From Rattus norvegicus (taxonomy: Eukaryota > Chordata > Mammalia > Rodentia > Muridae), in the NCBI RefSeq assembly GCF_036323735.1, contig NC_086024.1:132222053-132286052 (forward strand): a DNA stretch of 64,000 bases, written 5' to 3'. This document shows, one piece after another, positions 57,175 to 64,000 of this stretch. Position 1 is the first letter of the stretch. The number at the start of each line of letters is the position of its first letter. A program made the position numbers and the translations under genes. Under the pieces are notes generated by a model. The model did not search any database and had not been told where the DNA came from. It was given only the letters and a program-made list of their open reading frames with translations.

Positions 57175-57620
57175 GCGAGCCAATTACACCGAAAACAGCT
57201 ATAAATGTTGAAGAAACAGTCTTTGATATTGCAATATATGTGTTCTCTCCTAACCCATTAAAATAGAATCTAGTAACATTCTCATAATTACTGTAATTTG
57301 GAAGTGCTGATGCTTGTAAATGATATTTTGAGATACCTTCAACCACTGTAATGTGATTTGAAGCTGTATTCCCATTGCCTTTGGAGTCACAGCATTGCGC
57401 CCACTCCCAGATACCACTGCTGCCTTCAAAGCTGGAGCAAATGCTAGGTTTCAGGCCAAGGATGATAAAAATTAAATTTAATTCTTTTTCAAGTCCTGAC
57501 TCACTGAAGTTCTGTAACTCTTTTCCTCCAGAGATTCCCTCCACATGTTTGCAAGAAGACACCCAAGGATGTCCCATGCAGTACTGTGTGTGATAACTAG
57601 CAACCAGAAACATCAAATGG
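57175..57620. promoter_or_regulatory. Candidate conserved non-coding element J
   Basis: Repeat-free island. It contains AATTACACC, ATTGCAATAT, ATAATTACTGTAATTTG (about 57284-57300) and AAAATTAAATTTAATTC (about 57468-57484), with a GC-balanced centre around 57380-57430. A 175-codon minus frame (57089-57616) crosses it but has no recognisable domain. Enhancer-like composition; conservation inferred. Confidence 0.37.
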
Positions 57621-58301
57621 TACTTAGAGTCAGATCTATTAACGAAATGGGAAATTACAAAGCAGGTAAAATGGGTGAAGCTATGTGTGCTGAGCTCCCG
57701 GATGTGTCTGAAGCAATTCCTGAGACATGTGAGGCCACAGTACTTTTCTACCTGTGTGCATTGTAAAATGTAACATACAAAATGGCTGTTTGCTATTTAT
57801 TATAAATGTTTATTCCACCTATGGATTTACACGTACTAACACATTTGAGCACAGACTAAAGGGGTTCATGGGAAATTTCTTTTAATTGCTATTTTGGGGG
57901 AAGGAAGGAAGATAATCATAACTATAAGGAATAAAATAATGACCTCAGCTTGTATGTGACCTGACTGGAAGACATCCAAAAGCCCAAGCAAACAATGGAC
58001 CAGCTGTAACCCAACCCCTTCCAATAGACAGATAGCTTCACAGCTCCCCAGTGTCAGAGAGATGTCGTCAATGACACATGGTCACAGGTCATTGTCTCTA
58101 ACTCTTGAATTGCATTCATGATAAGCTGATAAGAAGAACAGTGGTGGGTAAATATTCTCAGGTTTAAGTATCTTCCATTCCTTCAATGGTCTGGGTCAAA
58201 GGTCATGTGTCCCAGCTTGCACAGCCCCAGTGATGGGGACCCCATCACTTTGTGCAGAACATCTGAACCCAGGAGAAGGGATGAGAGTGCTTGAAGATAG
58301 G
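57621..58301. other. Unique sequence
   Basis: Nothing recognised. Confidence 0.4.
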
Positions 58302-58603
58302 GGTTGAGTGTCCTCATCTGAAAAGCTTGACACCAGTCTTTCTATTTTAAGATTTCAGAATATTTACATATTCATAATGAACTATTTTGGAAAGGAAACT
58401 GGTATATTAATGCAAAATTTGTTAGTGCAGTACTAATAGACAGCCGAAACTAACGTGATATAATATTTTATTCTGCCTTCAACCTGTCTCATAAGGCCAT
58501 GTGCAAAACTTTCTACTTGGGGCTTTGTGGCTGACATTGGGAAAGTGTAGGGATTCAGGGCATTTCAAATTTCAGATTCTCATATGGTAGATGCTTAACC
58601 TGT
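58302..58603. mobile_element. Fossil non-autonomous DNA transposon (pogo/Tigger-like)
   Basis: The left end GGTTGAGTGTCCTCATCTGA and right end (reverse complement) ACAGGTTAAGCATCTACCAT form diverged terminal inverted repeats. Inside are 'gatttcagaatatttacata' and 'ttcataatgaactattttgg' on the left and 'catttcaaatttcagattct' on the right. These match an ancient mammalian cut-and-paste element whose consensus ends CAGGTTGAGTATCCCTTATCC. No transposase. Confidence 0.7.
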
Positions 58604-58799
58604 CCAAAGCGGCTGGACCAGAGGGAAGAGAATTGCTTTTCTTTTGCATGCTGTGTTCATGTGGTCCGTTCAACTTCTTAGTGGGAATATCCAGCAGAGG
58701 CCAATCAGACTGGACCCCGCTCAGCGAGATCAATTCGGGGGTGAATTTCTTAAAAAATCTGTGCACTCCAGACTATTTTCCTATTATTCAAATTTAAAA
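58604..58799. other. Unique sequence
   Basis: Nothing recognised. Confidence 0.35.
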
Positions 58800-59420
58800 A
58801 ATTAATGTCTTTGAACCACTTAAATCAAAATTCTCTTTTGGGATAGACTGTTTTAAAATAAAATAAAATTTTGTTAAATAAAAGGTGCTAATCTAAATTT
58901 GCTCTTGGTTTTCAGCTTTGAAATTACTTTCTATTTAAAAAAAATATATATATATATTGCCTTCAAGGAGCACATGCCATGTGCTGCTACACAACAGGCA
59001 GCTGGGATAGCGGGTATTGATGTACCAATGTATTTCCTGCGGGTGCTGGGAAATAAGGCCAAGGCATAGAGAAGTAATGAAGCAACTTGGAAACCCAGCA
59101 GGACGTTCACCTCCTGGAGTAATAACGGTTGTGCTCTCGCTCTCTGTTGGGGCAGACTGCATGCTTCAGAGGTATTTGCACCCAACTTTGTTTCCCTAAA
59201 AAGCCTCGAAGTGCTCATAATAAGAGCTGCTGGCAGGATCCTGACAATCTTCAAAAATATCTGTTCTCTGGGAGAGTTTGTCATGCCAGAGTTAGCTCTT
59301 CCACAGACAGCCCCTGAAACGCCAGGCAAGAGCTGTGTGCAGGGAAAAAAACCGAGAGCCTTCAGAAGAGAGACACGAATCCTTGGTGCAGGTGAAAGAA
59401 ACTCTGTGCCATAACTCTGA
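58800..59420. promoter_or_regulatory. Candidate conserved non-coding element K
   Basis: Repeat-free 600-bp island: AT-rich left side with (AT)n at 58946-58958, and a GC-balanced right side (58960-59340) with no simple repeat. The minus frame 58931-59464 (177 codons) is the longest in non-repetitive DNA but shows no domain, and adjacent frames on both strands are also open, so it is not called a gene. Confidence 0.35.
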
Positions 59421-59616
59421 CCCAAGTGTGCATCAGGTGTCTCTGTGTCATTTGCTTTGGACAAACAGGAAGTGGCTTGGTGGCACAGATGGTGGTGCCA
59501 CCTCCTGTGGAAGCCATCATAAAGGCTTCATCCCTTCTCCAAGGTCATGCCTCAAGGCTTCCAAGGCAGTATGGATCAGCCATACAGCTAGGTACATTTT
59601 AAAGTTAGCCTGTGAG
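59421..59616. other. Unique sequence
   Basis: Nothing recognised. Confidence 0.35.
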
Positions 59617-59845
59617 GGCTGGAGAGATGGCTCAGCAGCCAAGAACACTAACTGTTCTAGCAAAAGACTTGGGTTCTTTACCGGTACTCATGTGGATCAC
59701 AGATGCCTGTAGCTCTAGTTCCGGGATACCCAACACATTATGCTGACCTCTGTGGGCACTGCAAACACATTGTGGACAGTCGTACATGGAGGTCAACAGT
59801 CATGCACATAGAATGAAAATAAATACATCTTTAGAGAGTAAGCCT
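59617..59845 (+). mobile_element. B2/B3-family SINE
   Basis: Head GGGCTGGAGAGATGGCTCAG at about 59618, then 'tcatgtggatcacagatgcc' and an A-rich end 'aatgaaaataaatacatctt'. Possible imperfect duplication AGTTAGCCTGTG (about 59605) / AGTAAGCCTGCA (about 59838). Confidence 0.85.
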
Positions 59846-60059
59846 GCATTGTTCTGGCTTTAAAGAGGTATTTAGTTAACTAGGGTACTGGCTGGCATTC
59901 AAGTTCTGACTATCAGTAATCTGAACCCCAAGGTACCCCAACATCACTTTCAAATCTGGACATTACTGAGCTAGTCAATACGATAAAGGCTTGGTGTACT
60001 TTTGCTGTGGTAAGCTCACGGCAACTCTACAGGAACAGTGCTGTGATAAATTTTAGCTT
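59846..60059. other. Unique sequence
   Basis: Nothing recognised. Confidence 0.35.
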
Positions 60060-60301
60060 ATTGGTGCTAGGGAGATAGTCTAGTTGGTAGAGTGTTTGTC
60101 TTGGGAGCTCAAAAGGTTAAGTTCAATCCTCAGAACCTGTATTTAAAACAAAGGAAGCATGTGGTTGTAATCCTAGAATTAGGTAGGCAGAGACAGGCAG
60201 ATCCCGGAGCTCGCTGACTAACCAGCTTGATAGTAACTCAGGTTGTCATATAGCCTTCATGCACATACTCATATTCGTACATATGCTTGTATACATACAC
60301 A

Positions 60302-60335
<34 letters not shown>
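60060..60335 (+). mobile_element. B4-family SINE with (AC)n tail
   Basis: 'gctagggagatagtctagtt', 'ggtagagtgtttgtcttggg' head, 'tggttgtaatcctagaatta' and 'ggcagagacaggcagatccc' B1-like body, (AC)n at about 60296-60335. Confidence 0.82.
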
Positions 60336-62705
60336 ATTATTTTATGAAAGAGAAAAGAGAGGCTAAGAAAAATCTTATCACAACGTAGCCTCCAGGTACA
60401 GTTAATGTTCAACCTCATGAACAAACGAGACCAAAGGGAAATATGGCTGTCTGACTCAAGGAACAACATTGAAGATGGCCATGCATGGACCATCCTAGTC
60501 TACCATTATTGATAGATGGAGACCATTTATACAAGGTTGGGAAGGAAATAAAAAGTCCATCCTCCATGGTCAACTGGTACATAAATAATGAAGACTAAAG
60601 TCAGAAGGCAATGAGTCAGCTGTCAGACTTTTTCTCTACTAGGGGTTCATGGTTACTAAGGTGTAGGATGTGACATTAGGAATGAGATTAGGAGCAAGAT
60701 ACTAGTCAGTGTTATTGATCTGTCAAATGGGAACATCTCAGAGATTGTGTGACCATTCATATAGAGTACGGCACACCAGAGCCTTAGCATGTCAGCTCTT
60801 CCTTGCTGTTCTATAGTTTGTAAGAGACAAAAACCCAGGAAACACATTGAATGTTGAAAATTAAGGCACTTAATAGTCAGTCAGAGAAGCCACAGGTACC
60901 ATGCTTTAGGCACTCCAAATGCATTGAACAGGGATAGAGGCTGGGTCTCCTTGGACCACTGCTAGCTGGGAGTGGGACTATGGAGACACATGCCAAAGTT
61001 CATGCCTTCTTTGATGGTCCTACTGGACTATCCAATATTACATGGGGAGCTCCAATACCAGATTTTGTGGTCTTAGCTAGCTGGTCAGTCTTGGTCAATC
61101 TGTACACATTGCTGACCCTTGGTCTTCAAAACTTGTAAGAATATCCCAGGATGGTCTAGCAGGAAGTCTGGAGAATAATACAAGCTCACATAGGTATAAT
61201 ATTTGGCATGGCTGACTATCAGGTATCAATCCTGGATCAGCAGCAGTTATATTTCTACGGGGCTCACTCACTCATAACAGCACATAGAAGGCGTTTGAAA
61301 CTAAGAAGTCAGATTACACATACTCCTTAAATTCACTAGTGTAGAGAAAATGCATCCAGGAATAGTACCCGAATCTTGTCTTTTGTTCACAGGGGTCTAG
61401 AGAATGAGTCAACAGGAAGACAGCTGATGAAAAAGTTCAGCAGTATTGCTGAGAGTCAGTTAAAACCACAATACTCTGAGACTTACTTAATACTATAATT
61501 TCTTAAGGGAAAATATGCACGATTGGTCATCTTCTACAGGAGGAAGCCAGAAGTGGTGAATAGTAACAAATTCAAAGTCAAGAAACAAGAAAGGAAAAGG
61601 GGAAGGATGTGGTCAAGAAGGGTCACAGGAGCCCCAAGGTGCTCAAAGTCACAGGGAAGGCATCTAGGAACAGAATGGACAATGTGAAAACAGCTTTGAT
61701 GACAAATATGCCAAGCTTGCCTGGATCCTTTAGAATCCAGCCCAAAATAATCGGAGACAAGAAGAGAGAAGGCAATAAAAGGGAAAGTGTCATTAATCAT
61801 CCAGAGCTGAAGGCAATCTTGTATGTGAAGTGAGGATAATTAGAATAGAAGCGACTGCAGAATTTGAAAGAAGCCAGTGTTTTACAGTCAGAAAAGCTGA
61901 TCTCACTGGGAAAGAAATCACTCAAAGTAAGGAACATCAAATACTAGGAAAATCGATGGGTTATAATGACAGGTGGGGAAAATTCAAAAGAAGTATCTAA
62001 GCATACATTCTAGAATGTTGAGGAAGGGATGGGACTCAAGGCAGCTGGTAACTATTTTGAAATAAAATGACAAAGAATTAGGATATGATATCCACAGAGG
62101 ACTATGGAACAGAATGTACAACCCAGAGTACTCTTATACCCAGAAAAACTGTCCTTCATATGTGACTGAAATAGGAAGTCCTCTGTTCTCAGCAAGGTGA
62201 GAGGTCTGGGCACAGATCAATACAATCCCAACTGACAATGTAGTTGAAGATGTATGGAAGCCAAAGACGTCCATCAAAATGAGAGATTGAGTAATGACAC
62301 TTAAAATTTGGTAATGTGAATTTGAGCTGGGAAAATCTAGAATTAGGTCCAAAATGCTTCTGAATTTTGGTCCTAGGCCTACTATGCCTGTCTGTGGCGT
62401 GACTTTCATCAAAAAAAATTTACAAAAATGGAGTCTATATCTTTGTGATCTATATCTTAAGGTTTAAAATAATCTATGCACATTGATGGAATCAGTTCAA
62501 TCTAAAACTTTATCCTAAAGAGATAACCAAAATGACTCATGTAAGAGTTATGTGTGCGTATGCACATACATTCTTTGAAAAAATGATTTAAGAAATTAAA
62601 TATATTTTAGAATATTAAATTTAATCATTATTTGATAAATTATGTGGCAATGCTTTAGATTTCTTCTTTAATAACTGCTTACACTCATAATTTCTCAGTA
62701 GACTG
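60336..62705. other. Long unique interval
   Basis: About 2.4 kb without a recognised repeat. Frames on both strands are at most 92 codons. Moderately AT-rich, purine-rich at 61550-61620. Nothing supports a gene. Confidence 0.4.
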
Positions 62706-63140
62706 TAAGTGAGAGCACTGGAGAGATAAACCAGCAGACTGAGCACCACTTCCTGGAAAGTATGAGGACCAGAGTTTGGAACCTCAGCTCCCAGGCTGAC
62801 ACCCTTCTTATAATCCCATTTCTCAGGACATACAGATAGGGCAGTCTCTGAGCAACTGGCCAGCCAGACTACATGAACAAGCAAGCTCTGGTTTAAAGTA
62901 AAAGAATCTGGGGGTTGGGGATTTAGCTCAGTGGTAGAGCGCTTGCCTAGGAAGTGCAAGGCCCTGGGTTCGGTCCCCAGCTCCTAAAAAAAGAACCCCC
63001 CCCCAAAAGTAAAAGAATCTGTCTCAGTACATAAGACAGAGAGAGTGACTGAGGCAGGCATCCAACACCTACCTTTGAATGTCCACACTCTCTACATGTA
63101 TATTCACACACAAATGCATGTGTAGGCACCTACACACATT
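62706..63140 (+). mobile_element. B4-family SINE interrupted by an ID element
   Basis: The left part (62711-62910) has 'agagcactggagagataaac', 'ccagagtttggaacctcagc' and 'gccagccagactacatgaac'. The right part (63006-63140) resumes with 'tctgtctcagtacataagac' and ends in 'cacctacacac'. The ID insertion splits it and duplicates 16 bases. Confidence 0.82.
62895..63021 (+). mobile_element. ID SINE (BC1/tRNA-Ala-derived), young, 16-bp TSD
   Basis: The element runs 62911-63005: GGGGTTGGGGATTTAGCTCA, then GTGGTAGAGCGCTTGCCTAG, the box-B GGGTTCGGTCCCC, and an A-rich tail with C9. The flanks AAAGTAAAAGAATCTG at 62895-62910 and 63006-63021 are identical. Both Pol III promoter boxes are intact. This near-consensus copy is the strongest indicator that the host is rat. 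Confidence 0.96.
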
Positions 63141-63253
63141 TGAATGTGTATACACACGCACTCATACATGCATGCTATATATACAGACACGTGCAAAAAC
63201 TAGAGTTAAGAATAAAATTATATGGACATAACTTTTCTGTTTTCTAACTTAGC

Positions 63254-63401
63254 CAACACATTTTTTTTAAATTAACTTGAGTATTTCTTATTTACATTTC
63301 GAATGTTATTCCCTTTCCCGGTTTCCGGGCAAACATCCCCCTAACCCCTCCCCATCCTCCCCCCATTACCACCCTCCCCCCAACAATTACGTTCAACACA
63401 T
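63254..63401 (-). mobile_element. 5'-truncated young L1 fragment with TSD
   Basis: 'ttcttatttacatttcgaat', 'gttattccctttcccggttt' and 'ccgggcaaacatccccctaa' are the reverse complement of the rat L1 3'UTR, preceded by the poly(T) (A-tail) at 63261-63268. The flanking direct repeats CAACACAT (63254-63261 and 63394-63401) suggest target-primed insertion of only about 130 bp. Confidence 0.8.
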
Positions 63402-63728
63402 GTATTCTTAACTGGTAAGTAAATTGATTGCTGGCTGGATTGGATTAAGAAATACCCAAGTGGTTAGTGAAGCATACCTCTAGGTTGTCTAGAAGAAATT
63501 TCCAGAGAGAATTAGGTTGTGAGGTCTCTGAACTGATCAATGAATTCATCCCTTGATGACTCCTAATATGATGACATAATTAGGGTTGGTCATATGTAGA
63601 AGATGAGGCCTAAGTGAAGAAAGTAGGTCCCAGGAGCTGTGTCCACACACAGCTGTGCCTCACCCTGGTTCTCTTTTGTATCCTTCCTTCTCTACTTCAT
63701 GCCTCTATATTCTGAGCTACATTGTTGT

Positions 63729-63732
<4 letters not shown>
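63402..63732. other. Unique sequence
   Basis: Nothing recognised. Confidence 0.35.

Positions 63733-63784
<52 letters not shown>
63733..63784 (+). repeat. (CT)n microsatellite
   Basis: About 26 CT units. Confidence 0.98.
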
Positions 63785-63786
<2 letters not shown>

Positions 63787-64000
63787 GTTGCAGAAAATCT
63801 TTAATCTCAATCTGGAGTTTTTATCCCCTTTGATCACTCATTTCTCGGATAAAAGACACACAACTTTCATTAATTATAATAAGCCTCTATCAGCATTAGA
63901 GCTGCACAGATATCTACCCTCTAGACTATTAAAAATCTATTTCCCATCAATAACCCCAAGTTATTACTAACCATGTTTCATTTGAGCTGCTCTTAACTCC
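63785..64000. mobile_element. Possible LTR-element fragment running off the window
   Basis: 'aaatctttaatctcaatctg' with 'gagtttttatccc', then 'ttaattataataagcctcta', looks like a rodent LTR/ERV-associated repeat, but the family is not identified and the right end lies outside. Confidence 0.3.

Noticed and set aside
57089..57616. 175-codon minus-strand frame
   Set aside because: Ends in a TG-derived His/Thr stretch and shows no family resemblance.
58931..59464. 177-codon minus-strand frame in non-repetitive DNA
   Set aside because: No recognisable domain, frames on the other strand equally open, lies in an enhancer-like island.
62911..63005. tRNA-Ala gene
   Set aside because: The tRNA-like boxes belong to an ID SINE with an A-rich tail and target-site duplication.

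Overview
This window is non-coding mammalian nuclear DNA, almost certainly from a murid rodent and most likely rat (Rattus). Three things support this. There are many B1, B2/B3 and B4 SINEs. There is a nearly intact ID element at 62911-63005, a BC1-derived family that is far more abundant in rat than in mouse, flanked by a perfect 16-bp target-site duplication. There is also a young L1 3' fragment (63262-63393) that resembles rat L1 3'UTR. Long (CA)n, (CT)n and (ATCT)n microsatellites also fit a rodent genome. I found no bacterial, viral or plasmid gene content.

No protein-coding gene, exon or structural RNA gene could be supported. Every open frame is short (at most about 216 codons). The longest ones lie inside simple repeats, where Cys/Val, His/Thr, Ser/Leu or Ser/Ile/Tyr/Leu/Pro strings come from dinucleotide or tetranucleotide arrays, or run antisense through transposon relics. 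The window therefore looks like intergenic sequence or the inside of a very long intron.

Layout. 0-6.5 kb: SINE, L1 and unique sequence. 6.5-7.0 kb: unique island with homeodomain-type sites. 7.4-11.6 kb: ancient L2/MIR-like repeats, a 15-bp minisatellite and an MT-type MaLR LTR ending in a TG/CG tract. 11.6-15 kb: two AT-rich unique islands. 15.3-20.4 kb: LTR-rich block (MLT2-like, MaLR) and a 45-bp minisatellite of about 13 copies. 22.2-23.2 kb: a unique island followed by a higher-order TG array. 23-30 kb: mostly unique DNA with MIR relics. 30-36 kb: B1, MaLR, B4, microsatellites, and an island at 34.6-35.0 kb with three TAATTA sites. 36-48 kb: L1, B4 and MaLR insertions around islands at 38.7, 41.7 and 43.0 kb, ending with a complete solo LTR that has intact 5-bp duplications. 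49-53 kb: island at 49.5-50.1 kb and a 625-bp ATCT/ATCC array. 53-57 kb: SINEs and two antisense MaLR LTRs. 57-59.5 kb: two islands around a fossil DNA transposon. 59.6-64 kb: B2/B3, B4, nested ID, L1 and (CT)n.

The most interesting signal is the series of roughly ten repeat-free, AT-rich islands, each 0.2-0.9 kb, spread through otherwise gene-less DNA. They look like conserved non-coding elements of a long-range regulatory domain. The best motif evidence is a perfect 14-bp RFX X-box palindrome (38890-38903) followed six bases later by a perfect MEF2 consensus (38910-38919). Conservation cannot be measured from one sequence, so this remains an inference. Repeat family names come from recognised consensus features; subfamilies were not determined.
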